A DNA stretch of 64,000 bases, taken from Haemophilus influenzae (GTDB lineage: Bacteria; Pseudomonadota; Gammaproteobacteria; Enterobacterales; Pasteurellaceae). Below are positions 22,108-34,730 of the stretch, piece after piece. A program made the translations under genes and the position numbers. The stretch lies in assembly GCA_923172585.1 (NCBI GenBank), contig OV298644.1, positions 947,427-1,011,426 of the forward strand, read 5' to 3'. Below the pieces are notes generated by a model. It was not told the origin of the DNA and did not search any database. It was given only the letters and a program-made list of their open reading frames with translations. Within the stretch, counting starts at the first letter, position 1; each line of letters starts with the position of its first letter.

Positions 22108-24732
22108 CTACAGATTTTTGTTTAACCAGTCTTGTGCTACTTTAATTGCTTGTGCCACATTTTCTGGTTGGGAACCTCCTGCCATTGCCATATCTGGACG
22201 ACCACCGCCTTTTCCTCCAACTTGTTGAGCCATTAAATTAACAAGTTCTCCAGCTTTTATTTTGGCGGTTAAATCATTTGTCACTCCAACGACGAGATTA
22301 ACTTTTTCATCTAATATTGATGCAAATGCAATTACGCCTGATCCGAGTTGATTTTTTAAATCATCGACCATTACGCGTAATGATTTTGTTTCTATACCAT
22401 CTAATTGTTGTGCAATAACAGAAACACCGTTGATTTTGACCGCACTTTTTACAAAATCAGAACCAGCCTGCATTGCGGCTTTTTCTTTTAGAGCTTGTAA
22501 TTCTTTTTCCACTTTCTTCGTTTTGTCTTGAAGTTGTTGGATTTTTTCCACTAAGGTATTTACGTCTGATTTTAATAAGTCTGCGCTTTGGGTCAGAATG
22601 CGTTGTTGATTATGTAACCAGTCAATGGCATTTTGACCTGTTACAGCTTCAATACGACGAATGCCTGCAGCCACTGCGTTTTCAGTAATGATTTTAAATA
22701 AACCAATATCGCCTGTGCGTTTTGCGTGAATACCGCCACACAGCTCAATTGAGAAATCACCCATCGTTAATACACGAACCTTATCGCTATATTTTTCGCC
22801 AAAGAGAGCCATTGCTCCTTTCGCTTTTGCGGAATCAATATCCATAATATCCGTTTGAACTGGAAAGTTAGCGCGGATTTTTTGGTTTACTAATGTTTCA
22901 ATTTCACTCAATTGCTCTTTGGTAATGGCTTCTGGTTGCGCAAAGTCAAAACGTAAGGCTTTATCTGAAACAAGCGAACCTTTTTGCACAACGTGTAAAC
23001 CTAGAATTTGACGTAAGGCAGCGTGCAATAAGTGTGTCGCTGAGTGATTGAGAGATGTGTTGTGGCGACGTTTAGCGTCCACAATCGCATTCACCGATTG
23101 TCCAACTTTTAAACCTCCTTGCGTTAATTCCCCAATGTGTCCAAATACTTGCCCATATTTTTGGGTATCTTTCACATTAAAGGTTACACCTTGAGCGCTT
23201 AAATATCCGCTATCGCCAATCTGACCACCTGATTCTGCATAAAATGGCGTATTTTCTAAAATAACGACCGCACTTTGACCTGCTTCGATACTTTCCACTG
23301 ATTTACCATCATAGAAAAGTGCGGTAATTTTTGCCTGAGATTCGACTTCAGTATATCCTTCAAACTTAGTTTCGCCATCTACACGAATAACGCTGTTGTA
23401 GTCCACACCAAACTGACTCGCTGCTTGAGCACGAGTACGTTGCGCTTCCATTTCACGGTCAAACGCTTGTTCATCAATAGTAATATTGCGCTCACGACAT
23501 ACATCAGCTGTTAAATCCAATGGGAAACCATAAGTATCATAAAGTTTGAATGCAACTTCACCTGAAAGAATGCCATCTTTCACTTGAGAAAGGGCTTCAT
23601 CTAATAAGCTTAAGCCACGTTCAAGAGTGCGAGCAAATTGTTCTTCTTCTAGACGTAATAGTTTTTCAACATTTGTTTGTTTTGCTTTTACATCTTTTCC
23701 AGCTTCAGCCATTACTTCAATTAGAGTTGGCACGAGTTTATAGAAAAAGGATTCTTTGGCACCTAATAGGTGACCGTGACGAACTGCACGGCGAATAATA
23801 CGACGTAAGACATAACCACGCCCTTCATTTGATGGGATAACGCCATCGGCGATTAAATATGCACAAGAACGAATATGGTCAGCAATAACACGTAGTGATT
23901 TGTTAGTTAAATCTGTTGTGCCTACAATTTCCGCCGTTTTTGCGATTAATGTTTTGAAAATATCAATCTCGTAGTTTGAGTTCACATGTTGCAACACAGC
24001 AGAAATACGCTCTAAACCCATACCTGTATCAACAGACGGACGAGGTAATTTTTCCATTGTGCCATCTGCTAAACGGTTAAATTGCATAAACACAACGTTC
24101 CAGATTTCAATATAACGGTCGCCATCTTCTTCTGGTGAGCCTGGAGGTCCGCCCCAAATATGATCGCCGTGATCGTAGAAAATTTCAGTACAAGGACCGC
24201 AAGGACCTGTGTCGCCCATTGCCCAGAAGTTGTCTGATGCGTAAGGTGAGCCTTTATTGTCACCAATGCGAATAATGCGTTCAGCAGGAACACCGACTTC
24301 TTTATTCCAAATATTATAGGCTTCGTCGTCAGTTTCATACACGGTTACCCAGAGTTTTTCTTTAGGTAAACCAAGCCATTGTGGAGAAGTTAAATATTCC
24401 CAAGCAAAATTAATCGCATCCTGTTTAAAGTAATCGCCAAAACTGAAGTTACCGAGCATTTCAAAGAAAGTATGGTGACGCGCAGTATAACCAACATTTT
24501 CTAAGTCGTTATGCTTACCACCAGCACGTACGCAACGTTGCGCGGTGGTGGCTCTAGAATAAGGGCGTTTATCCATTCCAAGGAACACGTCCTTAAATTG
24601 GTTCATCCCCGCGTTCGTGAAAAGCAAAGTCGGATCATTTTCCGGCACAAGTGAGCTACTCTCAACTACTTGGTGACCTTTGCTATGGAAAAAATCAAGG
24701 AATGATTGTCTTATTTCTGCTGTTGTTTTCAT
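22108..24732 (-). CDS. alaS: Alanyl-tRNA synthetase
   Basis: The 874-residue enzyme charges tRNA-Ala. It has a class II catalytic core at the N-terminus ([13 protein letters not shown], then [17 protein letters not shown]). The editing domain carries the zinc/active-site residues [11 protein letters not shown] and [15 protein letters not shown]. The C-terminal part has the C-Ala Gly-rich [15 protein letters not shown] segment. Length matches E. coli AlaRS (876). Confidence 0.98.
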   Translation of the reverse strand: MKTTAEIRQSFLDFFHSKGHQVVESSSLVPENDPTLLFTNAGMNQFKDVFLGMDKRPYSRATTAQRCVRAGGKHNDLENVGYTARHHTFFEMLGNFSFGDYFKQDAINFAWEYLTSPQWLGLPKEKLWVTVYETDDEAYNIWNKEVGVPAERIIRIGDNKGSPYASDNFWAMGDTGPCGPCTEIFYDHGDHIWGGPPGSPEEDGDRYIEIWNVVFMQFNRLADGTMEKLPRPSVDTGMGLERISAVLQHVNSNYEIDIFKTLIAKTAEIVGTTDLTNKSLRVIADHIRSCAYLIADGVIPSNEGRGYVLRRIIRRAVRHGHLLGAKESFFYKLVPTLIEVMAEAGKDVKAKQTNVEKLLRLEEEQFARTLERGLSLLDEALSQVKDGILSGEVAFKLYDTYGFPLDLTADVCRERNITIDEQAFDREMEAQRTRAQAASQFGVDYNSVIRVDGETKFEGYTEVESQAKITALFYDGKSVESIEAGQSAVVILENTPFYAESGGQIGDSGYLSAQGVTFNVKDTQKYGQVFGHIGELTQGGLKVGQSVNAIVDAKRRHNTSLNHSATHLLHAALRQILGLHVVQKGSLVSDKALRFDFAQPEAITKEQLSEIETLVNQKIRANFPVQTDIMDIDSAKAKGAMALFGEKYSDKVRVLTMGDFSIELCGGIHAKRTGDIGLFKIITENAVAAGIRRIEAVTGQNAIDWLHNQQRILTQSADLLKSDVNTLVEKIQQLQDKTKKVEKELQALKEKAAMQAGSDFVKSAVKINGVSVIAQQLDGIETKSLRVMVDDLKNQLGSGVIAFASILDEKVNLVVGVTNDLTAKIKAGELVNLMAQQVGGKGGGRPDMAMAGGSQPENVAQAIKVAQDWLNKNL

Positions 24733-24837
24733 TAAAAAGAATCCTTGTTACCCATAATAAAAATAAAAACTAAACCGTTCTATTTTTGCATATTTTTGAA
24801 ATTTATAAAAAGGCTTTTTGCCAAAACCCCAAAATAA

Positions 24838-24873
24838 AACCGCACTTCACGACGCTATTTGAGAAGTGCGGTT
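24838..24873 (-). terminator. Uptake-signal hairpin, probable terminator of the uspA-type gene
   Basis: AACCGCACTTC and GAAGTGCGGTT are inverted uptake signals around a 14-base loop in the gap between the uspA-type gene and alaS. T-rich sequence follows on the minus strand. Confidence 0.7.
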
Positions 24874-24919
24874 AAAATTTAAGTTATTTCAGATTATTCA
24901 AAAAACAATTTCTTGTTAA

Positions 24920-25345
24920 TTATTCATCTCTAAGTGGAACAACCAACATATCAATTTTAATCGTATTCATCACTTGACGTGTTGAAGACATTAACTTACT
25001 CCAAAAATCCTGATGATGTCCCGTCACTAATAAATCCACATCATATTGTTCGATGGCATCACTTAAAACTTGTCCTAAATCGCCGCTGCCACTCAATTTT
25101 TCTGAAATTGGATAATCCACACTTTCAGCTAAATCTAGTAAGGCTTTTTGTGTTTCCGTGGAAATCCTGTCTTGCATTGAAGACATATTCACATCAATCA
25201 ATCCAGTATAAAGATCTGAAAAGTTCACATCAACGTGGATGATAGAAAGTTTTGCGTCGTGGCGTTTAGCAATCCCAACTGCTTTTTTAAGTAAAATTGG
25301 ACTTTCTTCAGAAAGATCTACTGCCACTAAAATGTGTTTGTACAT
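24920..25345 (-). CDS. uspA: Universal stress protein, UspA type
   Basis: The 141-residue single-domain Usp protein begins [19 protein letters not shown]. It has the C-terminal [22 protein letters not shown] stretch, in which the ATP-binding glycine motif is replaced, as in E. coli UspA. It is predicted to be cytoplasmic and dimeric. Its own upstream region and terminator suggest it is transcribed alone. Confidence 0.9.
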
Positions 25346-25446
25346 AATCGACTCCTTAACTGATTGGTTCGGTTTTTAACTGGCTCCAATGCTAACATTT
25401 TGAGCAATAAAAAACTGTGTACTAGATCACAATTTAAACATTTTTA

Positions 25447-26739
25447 TTAAAAATTCATTAAATTTTCAATGTCTGCAATTTCTTTAGGGACAGCAGCGGT
25501 TAGGATTTTATTACCATATTCAGTCATCAGTAAATTATCCTCAATGCGCACGCCAATGCCTTTGTATTGCTCTGGCACATCAGCATCTTCTGAAATATAA
25601 ATACCAGGCTCAACGGTAATTACCATACCGATTTCGAGTATCCGTTGTTTATCTTGGCCATAACTACCCACATCATGTACATCTAACCCTAGCCAGTGCC
25701 CTAATCCATGCATATAAAATTGGCGATAAGCTTGTTGTTCAATAAGTGTATCCACATCTCCTTTCAAGATACCTAAATCCACTAATCCTTGGGTTTTAAT
25801 ACGAATAACTTCATCATTGGCTTGCTTAATGGAATTGCCCGGTACAAGCAATTCAATCGCACGTTTTTGGGCTTTTAAAACTAACTCATAAATTTCACGT
25901 TGAGGCTGGCTAAATTTTCCATTTACAGGAAAAGTGCGGGTGATATCGCCTGCATACATGGCAAATTCACAGCCAGCGTCAATCAGCACTAAATCCCCAT
26001 CATTTAGTGGGCGATCATTTTCTGTGTAGTGCAAAATACAGGCGTTACTTCCTCCTGCAACAATGGAATTGTAAGAAGGAAATCTGGCGCAATGGCGATT
26101 AAATTCATGCAAAATATCGCTTTCAATTTCATATTCAAAGCGATTTGGGCGTGTTGTTTGCATTGCTTTAATATGCCCAAGTGCCGTAATTTGTCCCGCT
26201 TGTTGCATTAAGCGGATTTCATTCGGCGATTTTATAAGGCGCATTTCGCTGAGCATTGGTCGCCAATCTAAAATCTCGCTAAAATTCACCGCACTTTCTG
26301 ACACCAATGTATCACCCCAAGTATGAATTTCTGGCACATGGTAAAGTGCGGTCAAATTTTTCAGTATTTTTGGCAGTACGGTAGCGAACTCTTCAATAGA
26401 ATAGGCTTCATTTACATTAAGTTGCTGTGGCGCACGCTCAACACCTAATCGGCGACCATTCCAAGTTTCAAGTAACGGATCGCGTGGACGAAGAAAAATA
26501 ATGGCTTTTTCTACTTGTTCTGTTTTCAGTAATAACAGAGCTGCATTCGGTTCATTAAAGCCTGTTAAATACCAAAAATAGCTATCTTGACGGAAAGGAT
26601 AGGTACAATCATTATTACGGCGTTTTTCGATTTCAGAAAAAAGCAATAATGCTGAATTAGGTTGCATTTGAGCGAATACTCGTGTGCGACGTTCCTCAAA
26701 TTCTTCTTTAGGCAATTTAGCCATATAAGCCAATTCCAT
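25447..26739 (-). CDS. pepP: Xaa-Pro aminopeptidase P
   Basis: The 430-residue M24B metallopeptidase removes N-terminal residues preceding proline. The metal ligands are visible: two Asp in DAGCEFAMYAGDITRTFP, His in HGLGHWLGLDVHD, and Glu in VEPGIY and RIEDN. The N-terminal domain has the aminopeptidase P pattern. Either the first ATG or the one five codons later could be used. It follows the ygfB-family gene after 11 bases, the E. coli ygfB-pepP order. Confidence 0.95.
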   Translation of the reverse strand: MELAYMAKLPKEEFEERRTRVFAQMQPNSALLLFSEIEKRRNNDCTYPFRQDSYFWYLTGFNEPNAALLLLKTEQVEKAIIFLRPRDPLLETWNGRRLGVERAPQQLNVNEAYSIEEFATVLPKILKNLTALYHVPEIHTWGDTLVSESAVNFSEILDWRPMLSEMRLIKSPNEIRLMQQAGQITALGHIKAMQTTRPNRFEYEIESDILHEFNRHCARFPSYNSIVAGGSNACILHYTENDRPLNDGDLVLIDAGCEFAMYAGDITRTFPVNGKFSQPQREIYELVLKAQKRAIELLVPGNSIKQANDEVIRIKTQGLVDLGILKGDVDTLIEQQAYRQFYMHGLGHWLGLDVHDVGSYGQDKQRILEIGMVITVEPGIYISEDADVPEQYKGIGVRIEDNLLMTEYGNKILTAAVPKEIADIENLMNF

Positions 26740-26750
26740 CCTAGATCTCC

Positions 26751-27299
26751 TTAATGTAATACAGGTTTGCTCTCAATTTCTTCTTCGTTGAAATGAGAAT
26801 AGAACAACATTGCAATGGTGCGAACATATTCAATGATTTCTTCTAGTGCTTCCGCAAGCTCTTCTTCATTATCATCTTCATTATAACCAAGTTGGCAAAT
26901 ATCTTGTAAATCATCTACCGCTTCGCCAATTTCACCTTTTTCTTTTGCTAATTCAGGTTGTGCTAAGCCAAGACCAAGTAAGAATTGGTTTGCCCAGTCA
27001 GATAGGCTATCTGCTTGTGCAAAGACATTTTCATCTTCAGTTAAACCAAGTTCAAAGGTAAAGCCTTCAACATCTGATAAGGTTTGACTAATTTGTTCAT
27101 AAAGTTCTGTAACGGGTTGGACTAATCCTGTTGGGTAAGCGTGATTATCATTGCTGAATTGATATAAGAGCGGTAGCCAACTTTGATCTTTTAATCCACC
27201 ACAAAGTAAACCGCTTAAAAAGCCGTGTAGTTCTGTTGCATTAAAGCCGATTCCAGCAGATTTAAGTTGTTGGTTAAGGTCAGAATGAGAAATGAGCAT
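26751..27299 (-). CDS. ygfB: YgfB-family (UPF0149) protein
   Basis: I chose the ATG giving 182 residues ([16 protein letters not shown]). The 23 codons upstream in frame are basic and unlike the family. The motif [13 protein letters not shown] is diagnostic of UPF0149, an all-helical family; the C-terminal part is acidic ([15 protein letters not shown]). It sits directly upstream of pepP, as in E. coli. The biochemical role is not settled from sequence. Confidence 0.9.
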   Translation of the reverse strand: MLISHSDLNQQLKSAGIGFNATELHGFLSGLLCGGLKDQSWLPLLYQFSNDNHAYPTGLVQPVTELYEQISQTLSDVEGFTFELGLTEDENVFAQADSLSDWANQFLLGLGLAQPELAKEKGEIGEAVDDLQDICQLGYNEDDNEEELAEALEEIIEYVRTIAMLFYSHFNEEEIESKPVLH

Positions 27300-27469
27300 A
27301 ATAGATTTCCTGAGTAAATTTGAAGTTAGTGTAAACCTTTGTAAATAAAAAAGCCATCGCTTGACCAATTAAATTAGATTAAGAGGCTGGTGGTGTGTCA
27401 CTGCTTTTAACGCTAGAAATGAACCTAATTTATAGATCTTGTAATGACATTTTTATTATAAATAATGGT

Positions 27470-28495
27470 TTATTTAAATTTAAACTCTGTCCATTGATAA
27501 TATTGCTCGCTTGCTTTTTGAATTCCGCCGTAATTTTGCCATTCAGGATGATTAGGCGTATCTGGTAAACATTGGGTTTCTAGTGCTACGCCAGAAAAAT
27601 CGGCATATAATTCGCCATTTCTCGTTGGTGTACCTGCAAGATAATTACCCGTATAAACCTGCAATGCAGCTTGCGAGGTTCTTACTTCCAAACTTAAATC
27701 GCCAGTTGGAGAGGTTAGTAACACACAAGGCTTTTGCCAAGCTTTATTGACAATAAAGGAATGATCGTAACCCTTTGTTGCTTGCTGCTCTCCTTGTAAA
27801 AAATCTTGCTTGATGGGTTTAGCAATACGGAAGTCAAAACTTGTATTCACCACGTGCTTTAATGGAGAATTAGGAATCCCCTCATTATCTACAGGCAGAT
27901 AAAAATCAGCATTTAAACGCAATGTATGTTCACGCACGTCACGGCCTTGCTCTGCATTTTCTAAATTGAAATAGGCATGATTCGTTAAGTTCAATGCAGT
28001 ATCCTTATCACAAATCCCTGCATATTCAATTTTTACGCTATTATCATCTGTTAGCGTATAGGTTACAGACACATCCACATTACCAGGAAAACCCTGATCA
28101 CCATGCTCTGACTGTAATGAAAAACACACAAAATTCTCACCGCACTCTTGAATTTTCCAACGACGTTTATCAAAACCCTCTCCACCATGAAGCTGGTGCT
28201 TTCCTTGATTACTACTTAATTTAATAAGTTCGCCATTCAATTCAAATTGTGCATTTGCAATACGATTTGCATAACGCCCTACGCTTGCGCCTAAATAGCT
28301 TTGATGAGTGGGGTAATTCTCTACCTTACAACCCAATAAAACCTCGCGTAATGTGTCATTTACTGGCACTTTACAAGAAAGCCAAGTTGCGCCCCAATCC
28401 ATAAATTGAACACGCATCCCATTTTCATTTTGCAGGGTTATAAGCTGATAAGGTGCACCATCAGGCGCATTAAAAGTGGTTTGTTCTAACATCAT
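27470..28495 (-). CDS. galM: Aldose 1-epimerase (mutarotase)
   Basis: The 341-residue enzyme interconverts alpha- and beta-galactose. The catalytic His lies in NLTNHAYFNL and the catalytic Glu in VALETQCLPDTPNHPEW near the C-terminus. It is the last gene of the galTKM operon, 6 bases after galK, and feeds alpha-galactose to GalK. Confidence 0.96.
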   Translation of the reverse strand: MMLEQTTFNAPDGAPYQLITLQNENGMRVQFMDWGATWLSCKVPVNDTLREVLLGCKVENYPTHQSYLGASVGRYANRIANAQFELNGELIKLSSNQGKHQLHGGEGFDKRRWKIQECGENFVCFSLQSEHGDQGFPGNVDVSVTYTLTDDNSVKIEYAGICDKDTALNLTNHAYFNLENAEQGRDVREHTLRLNADFYLPVDNEGIPNSPLKHVVNTSFDFRIAKPIKQDFLQGEQQATKGYDHSFIVNKAWQKPCVLLTSPTGDLSLEVRTSQAALQVYTGNYLAGTPTRNGELYADFSGVALETQCLPDTPNHPEWQNYGGIQKASEQYYQWTEFKFK

Positions 28496-28501
28496 TTTCT
28501 C

Positions 28502-29656
28502 TTAAATCACTCGAACACCTTGTGATGCGGTACACACATAAAAAGTTTCTTTTAAACCAGTCGTTTTCTCGTAATTATCCGCAATAATTTTACGAACTGC
28601 ATCGACTTTATCATGCGGCACAAGTGCGACAATACAGCCACCAAAACCGCCGCCCGTCATACGTGCACCGCCACTTTTGCCAATAACAAGTTGAGCCAAT
28701 TCAACTAAATAATCAATTTGTGGCACGGTGATTTCAAAATCATCACGCATTGAATCGTGAGATGCTTCCATTAGTTTACCTAAACAAGTCAAATCATTGT
28801 TCTTCAATGCTTCTACTGCATCAAGTACTCGTTGATTTTCTGTTACGACATGACGAGCGCGTTTTGCTGCTAACGGAGAAAGTGCGGTCAATTCCGCTTC
28901 TCTTTTTCGGAATTGCTCAACTGAAACATCTCGTAATGCTTTCACGCCAAAAAATTTTGCTGCCTCTTCACATTGCTGACGGCGAGTATTGTATTCGCCT
29001 GTTACTAAATCGTGCGGTACGTTTGAATTCACAATAATCACAGCGACATCTTGTGGCACTGGTGTTGGCGTGGTTTCAAGACTACGACAATCGATCATCA
29101 GTAAATGATTTTCCTGCCCAAGCGCAGAAATTAACTGATCCATATTGCCACAATTTGCTCCAACAAATTGGTTTTCAGCCTTTTGCCCATTCAATGCAAT
29201 ATCCGTATGAGAAAGTGGTAAATCGCCAAGTTGTTGGCAGAATTTACCCACCGCAACTTCTAACGCTGCAGATGAACTTAATCCTGAAGAAAGCGGCACA
29301 TTACCAGAAATCACTAAATTTGCACCTTGTTGAAAATCCGGGTAACGTTCTTGGATAAATTTTACCACCCCACGCACGTAATTGGCCCATTTGTGTTCAC
29401 TCTTAGGAATTTCAACATTGAGAGAAAATTCATCAGTTTCATCAAGATCTGCAGCATAAACATTCCAAATATGATCATCTCGTTTTGTACCAGAAACGGC
29501 CGTACCAAAATTAATTGCGCAAGGCATAACAAAGCCGTCGTTGTAGTCAGTATGTTCGCCGATGATATTTACTCTGCCAGGTGCATAGACGGTAAGAGCT
29601 GGCAAATTTTTATGCTGTCTATTGAAAATTTGTTGAGCATTTTGGATTGGGGTCAT
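28502..29656 (-). CDS. galK: Galactokinase
   Basis: The 384-residue GHMP kinase phosphorylates galactose at C1. It shows the galactokinase signature [19 protein letters not shown], the ATP loop [11 protein letters not shown], and the C-terminal GGGFGGC. The ATG used follows AAGGAT; 14 upstream in-frame codons are unlike the family. It lies between galT and galM. Confidence 0.97.
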   Translation of the reverse strand: MTPIQNAQQIFNRQHKNLPALTVYAPGRVNIIGEHTDYNDGFVMPCAINFGTAVSGTKRDDHIWNVYAADLDETDEFSLNVEIPKSEHKWANYVRGVVKFIQERYPDFQQGANLVISGNVPLSSGLSSSAALEVAVGKFCQQLGDLPLSHTDIALNGQKAENQFVGANCGNMDQLISALGQENHLLMIDCRSLETTPTPVPQDVAVIIVNSNVPHDLVTGEYNTRRQQCEEAAKFFGVKALRDVSVEQFRKREAELTALSPLAAKRARHVVTENQRVLDAVEALKNNDLTCLGKLMEASHDSMRDDFEITVPQIDYLVELAQLVIGKSGGARMTGGGFGGCIVALVPHDKVDAVRKIIADNYEKTTGLKETFYVCTASQGVRVI

Positions 29657-29732
29657 ATTTCTATCCTTTATATTAAATCTATACTCGATCTGCACCACTC
29701 TTTGCTAAAGCTAAAGAGGGGAACTGACTATA

Positions 29733-30797
<1,065 letters not shown>

Positions 30798-30802
30798 TTA
30801 TC

Positions 30803-30820
30803 AATGTAAACGATTACATT
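30803..30820. promoter_or_regulatory. GalR/GalS-type operator near galT
   Basis: AATGTAAACGATTACATT is an almost perfect palindrome with the central CG of LacI-family operators, and it agrees with the GalR/S consensus half-sites. It lies 21 bases upstream of galT. Confidence 0.7.
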
Positions 30821-30848
30821 AATTTATACTAAATTATTGTAAATAAAC

Positions 30849-30864
30849 CGTGATCTTTGTCACA
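30849..30864. promoter_or_regulatory. CRP site in the galT-regulator intergenic region
   Basis: CGTGA-TCTTTG-TCACA matches the TGTGA-N6-TCACA consensus in 9 of 10 positions. It lies between divergent promoters and would give catabolite control of galTKM. Confidence 0.7.
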
Positions 30865-30910
30865 AAATAAGAAAATAAGCAAAATTTTTTATGATTTAGT
30901 TCATACTTAT

Positions 30911-30930
30911 GAAAGTAACCGCTTTCAATT
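30911..30930. promoter_or_regulatory. Second GalR/GalS-type operator candidate
   Basis: GAAAGTAACCGCTTTCAATT contains GTAA-N-CG-N-TT-N-C, a LacI-family operator pattern. It lies about 108 bases from the first operator, a spacing that would allow looping. Confidence 0.5.
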
Positions 30931-30989
30931 TATCTTAAATTATTTATGATCAAAATATAAGATTTATAAATTATAACAAGGGAAAAGTT

Positions 30990-31988
30990 ATGAGTACTAT
31001 TCGAGATGTCGCTAAATTAGCCAATGTATCTGTCGCTACCGTATCCCGAGTATTAAATCACTCTCTTTCTGTTAGTGAAAATACACGCCTTGCGGTGGAA
31101 CAAGCTATTGCACAGTTAGCTTATCAACCTAATGCAAATGCTCAAGCCCTTGCCGTGCAAAACACCGATACAATTGGCGTGGTGGTAACCGATGTGACGG
31201 ATGCCTTTTTTGCGATTTTAGTGAAAGCGGTGGATAAAGTAGCAGAAGCACATCAAAAAACGATTCTTATCGGTATTGGTTATCATCATGCGGAAAAAGA
31301 GCGGGAAGCAATTAATACCTTATTACGTAAGCGTTGTAGTTCTCTTGTTGTACATTCTAAAGCCTTATCTGATGATGAATTAAGCCATTATTTAAATACT
31401 GTGCAAGGAATGGTAATCATTAACCGTGTTATTAAAGGTTATGAACATCGTTGTGTCAGTTTAGATAACCAAAAAGGCACTTATTTAGCCACGGAAATGC
31501 TTATTCGTTATGGGCATCAACATATTGCATATATCGGTTCAAATCACGCCATTTTTGATGAAGTTGAAAGAAGAAATGGTTATCTTGCCGCATTAAAAGA
31601 TCACAATTATCCCATCATTGAACAGGCGATAACACTCAATAGTCCAGACTTTGAAGGCGGCGAAAAAGCAATGATTGATTTACTTAGTTATAACAAAAAT
31701 CTTACGGCTGTCGTTGCTTATAACGATTCAATGGCGGCGGGAGCCATTTCAGTTCTCAATGAAAACAATATCAGCGTACCAAGCCAATTTTCAATTATTG
31801 GTTTTGATGATATGCCGATTGCCCGTTATTTGATCCCAAAACTAACCACAATTCGCTATCCTATTGATTTAATGGCAACTTATGCGGCTAAATTAGCATT
31901 AAGTCTAACTGACGAGAAAATAATTACACCTCCAGTAGTTCAATTTAACCCTACTTTGGTACGCCGTTTTTCGGTGGAATCGCGCTAA
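30990..31988 (+). CDS. galS: LacI-family galactose regulator
   Basis: The 332-residue repressor has an N-terminal helix-turn-helix with hinge ([20 protein letters not shown]). The periplasmic-binding-protein-like effector domain follows, with the conserved [13 protein letters not shown]. It lies between galTKM (divergent) and mglBAC (same strand), so it very likely responds to galactose. GalS and GalR cannot be separated from sequence alone; the mgl location favours GalS. Confidence 0.88.
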   Translation: MSTIRDVAKLANVSVATVSRVLNHSLSVSENTRLAVEQAIAQLAYQPNANAQALAVQNTDTIGVVVTDVTDAFFAILVKAVDKVAEAHQKTILIGIGYHHAEKEREAINTLLRKRCSSLVVHSKALSDDELSHYLNTVQGMVIINRVIKGYEHRCVSLDNQKGTYLATEMLIRYGHQHIAYIGSNHAIFDEVERRNGYLAALKDHNYPIIEQAITLNSPDFEGGEKAMIDLLSYNKNLTAVVAYNDSMAAGAISVLNENNISVPSQFSIIGFDDMPIARYLIPKLTTIRYPIDLMATYAAKLALSLTDEKIITPPVVQFNPTLVRRFSVESR

Positions 31989-31990
31989 TT

Positions 31991-32006
31991 TGTGACATGG
32001 ATCACA
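31991..32006. promoter_or_regulatory. Perfect CRP site upstream of mglB
   Basis: TGTGA-CATGGA-TCACA matches both consensus half-sites exactly. It begins two bases after the regulator gene stop and about 130 bases upstream of mglB. Confidence 0.85.
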
Positions 32007-32021
32007 AATTCATAATTTTTT

Positions 32022-32037
32022 ATGTAATCATTTTCAT
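32022..32037. promoter_or_regulatory. Weak GalR/GalS-type operator upstream of mglB
   Basis: ATGTAATCATTTTCAT agrees with the operator half-sites but has CA rather than CG at its centre. Its position next to the CRP site fits control of mgl. Confidence 0.35.
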
Positions 32038-32132
32038 TTTTGCAAATTTGCTCATAGATTAATTACGATAATTTATTTATGATGTACACAACCTTATCTA
32101 TCCACATCAACCTTCCAAATAGGAGTGTTATT

Positions 32133-33128
32133 ATGAAAAAAACAGCCGTGTTAAGTACCGTCGCTTTCGCTATTGCATTAGGTTCAGCATCTGCAAGTTT
32201 TGCTGCAGATAATCGTATTGGGGTAACGATTTATAAATATGATGATAACTTTATGTCTTTAATGCGCAAAGAAATTGATAAAGAAGCTAAAGTAGTCGGT
32301 GGCATTAAACTCTTAATGAATGACTCTCAAAATGCACAATCTATTCAAAATGACCAAGTTGATATCTTACTCTCTAAAGGCGTGAAAGCACTTGCGATTA
32401 ACTTGGTGGACCCAGCGGCAGCTCCAACTATTATTGGCAAGGCAAAATCAGATAATATTCCTGTCGTATTCTTTAACAAAGACCCTGGTGCAAAAGCTAT
32501 CGGTTCTTATGAACAGGCTTACTATATAGGTACTGATCCAAAAGAATCAGGCTTAATTCAAGGGGATTTAATTGCAAAACAATGGAAAGCGAATCCAGCT
32601 CTTGACTTAAATAAAGATGGCAAAATCCAATTTGTATTATTAAAAGGCGAACCTGGTCATCCAGATGCGGAAGTGCGTACAAAATATGTTGTAGAAGAAC
32701 TTAATGCGAAAGGTATCCAAACTGAACAATTATTTATTGATACTGGTATGTGGGATGCTGCAATGGCGAAAGATAAAGTAGATGCTTGGTTATCTAGCTC
32801 TAAAGCGAACGACATTGAAGTCATTATTTCTAACAACGATGGTATGGCATTAGGTGCGTTAGAAGCAACAAAAGCGCACGGTAAAAAATTACCTATCTTT
32901 GGTGTGGATGCGTTACCAGAAGCATTACAATTGATTAGTAAAGGCGAACTTGCGGGTACAGTATTAAACGATAGTGTAAACCAAGGTAAAGCAGTTGTTC
33001 AATTATCTAACAATTTAGCACAAGGTAAATCTGCAACTGAAGGCACAAAATGGGAATTAAAAGATCGTGTTGTACGCATTCCTTATGTTGGTGTGGATAA
33101 AGACAACTTAGGTGACTTCTTAAAATAA
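32133..33128 (+). CDS. mglB: Galactose/glucose-binding periplasmic protein
   Basis: The 331-residue protein has a cleavable signal peptide ([18 protein letters not shown], with cleavage near SFA-AD) and a type 1 periplasmic sugar-binding fold. The calcium loop resembles DLNKDGKIQ. The ATG follows AGGAG. It delivers galactose to MglAC. A GC-rich hairpin between mglB and mglA would leave mglB the most abundant transcript. Confidence 0.95.
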   Translation: MKKTAVLSTVAFAIALGSASASFAADNRIGVTIYKYDDNFMSLMRKEIDKEAKVVGGIKLLMNDSQNAQSIQNDQVDILLSKGVKALAINLVDPAAAPTIIGKAKSDNIPVVFFNKDPGAKAIGSYEQAYYIGTDPKESGLIQGDLIAKQWKANPALDLNKDGKIQFVLLKGEPGHPDAEVRTKYVVEELNAKGIQTEQLFIDTGMWDAAMAKDKVDAWLSSSKANDIEVIISNNDGMALGALEATKAHGKKLPIFGVDALPEALQLISKGELAGTVLNDSVNQGKAVVQLSNNLAQGKSATEGTKWELKDRVVRIPYVGVDKDNLGDFLK

Positions 33129-33154
33129 TTTTCCATCAATTTTTGTTGTAATCT

Positions 33155-33180
33155 AAGGGGAAGTGGATCTTCCCCTTTTT
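33155..33180 (+). terminator. Attenuator-type hairpin between mglB and mglA
   Basis: AAGGGGAAG and CTTCCCCTT pair around TGGAT and run into T residues. It lies between the binding-protein gene and the ATPase gene, where partial termination is common. Confidence 0.7.
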
Positions 33181-33193
33181 AAAGAGGTTGGAT

Positions 33194-34714
33194 ATGACAG
33201 CTCAAACTCAATGTCAAGACAGCCAAGTGCTGCTCACAATGACCAATGTCTGCAAGTCCTTTCCAGGCGTAAAAGCTTTAGATAACGCAAACTTAACGGT
33301 TCGATCACATTCTGTTCATGCTTTAATGGGTGAGAACGGCGCGGGCAAATCTACATTACTAAAATGTTTATTCGGTATTTATGCCAAAGATGAAGGCGAA
33401 ATTCTTTTCTTAGGCGAACCCGTCAATTTCAAAACATCTAAAGAAGCCCTTGAAAATGGTATTTCAATGGTGCACCAAGAACTCAACCTCGTGCGCCAAA
33501 CTAGCGTAATGGATAATTTATGGCTTGGACGCTATCCACTTAAAGGTCCTTTTGTTGATCACGCCAAAATGTACCGTGATACTAAAGCGATTTTTGATGA
33601 ATTGGATATTGATGTAGATCCGAAAGAAAAAGTCGCTAAACTTTCAGTTTCTCAAATGCAGATGATCGAAATTGCGAAGGCGTTCTCGTATAACGCTAAA
33701 ATCGTAATCATGGATGAACCAACATCCTCGCTTTCTGAAAAAGAAGTTGAGCATCTGTTTAAAATTATCGACAAATTAAAACAACGCGGTTGCGGCATTA
33801 TTTATATTTCTCACAAAATGGATGAAATCTTCAAAATCTGTGATGAAATTACTATTTTACGCGACGGTAAATGGATCAACACGGTAAACGTGAAAGAATC
33901 CACAATGGAACAAATTGTTGGAATGATGGTAGGGCGTGAATTAACACAGCGTTTCCCTGAAAAAACCAACGTGCCAAAAGAAGTTATTTTGCAGGTGGAA
34001 AATCTTACCGCTAAAAATCAACCATCCATTCAAGACGTATCTTTTGAATTACGCAAAGGTGAAATTCTCGGTATTGCAGGGCTTGTGGGGGCGAAACGTA
34101 CCGATATCGTTGAAGCTATTTTTGGCGTACGTGAATTAATCGAAGGAACGATTAAGTTACACGGAAAAACTGTGAAAAATCATACCGCACTTGAAGCGAT
34201 TAATAATGGCTTTGCATTGGTTACTGAAGAGCGTCGTTCAACGGGGATTTATTCTAATTTAAGTATTGAGTTTAATTCATTGATTTCAAATATGAAATCT
34301 TATCTCACTCCGTGGAAATTACTTAGCACGAAGAAGATGAAAAGTGATACCCAGTGGGTAATTGATTCAATGAATGTTAAAACACCATCACACAGAACTA
34401 CAATTGGTTCTCTTTCTGGTGGTAACCAACAAAAAGTCATTATTGGTCGTTGGCTTTTAACTCAACCTGAAATTTTGATGCTAGATGAGCCGACTCGTGG
34501 TATCGATATTGGGGCAAAATTTGAAATTTACCAACTTATTCAAGAACTCGCTAAAAAAGATAAAGGCATTATTATGATTTCATCAGAAATGCCAGAATTA
34601 CTGGGTGTGACTGATCGCATTTTAGTAATGAGTAACGGTAAATTAGCAGGTATCGTTGAAAGCGCAAAAACATCGCAAGAAGAAATTTTGCAACTCGCGG
34701 CAAAATATTTATAA
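33194..34714 (+). CDS. mglA: Galactose ABC transporter ATP-binding protein
   Basis: The 506-residue protein has two tandem ABC domains. The first has Walker [10 protein letters not shown] and Walker [10 protein letters not shown]. The second has a degenerate Walker A ([13 protein letters not shown]) but a clear signature [13 protein letters not shown] and [13 protein letters not shown], as is normal in this family. ATG is preferred over an upstream in-frame TTG because AAAGAGG lies at the right distance. Confidence 0.96.
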   Translation: MTAQTQCQDSQVLLTMTNVCKSFPGVKALDNANLTVRSHSVHALMGENGAGKSTLLKCLFGIYAKDEGEILFLGEPVNFKTSKEALENGISMVHQELNLVRQTSVMDNLWLGRYPLKGPFVDHAKMYRDTKAIFDELDIDVDPKEKVAKLSVSQMQMIEIAKAFSYNAKIVIMDEPTSSLSEKEVEHLFKIIDKLKQRGCGIIYISHKMDEIFKICDEITILRDGKWINTVNVKESTMEQIVGMMVGRELTQRFPEKTNVPKEVILQVENLTAKNQPSIQDVSFELRKGEILGIAGLVGAKRTDIVEAIFGVRELIEGTIKLHGKTVKNHTALEAINNGFALVTEERRSTGIYSNLSIEFNSLISNMKSYLTPWKLLSTKKMKSDTQWVIDSMNVKTPSHRTTIGSLSGGNQQKVIIGRWLLTQPEILMLDEPTRGIDIGAKFEIYQLIQELAKKDKGIIMISSEMPELLGVTDRILVMSNGKLAGIVESAKTSQEEILQLAAKYL

Positions 34715-34730
34715 ACATAAGGAATGAATT

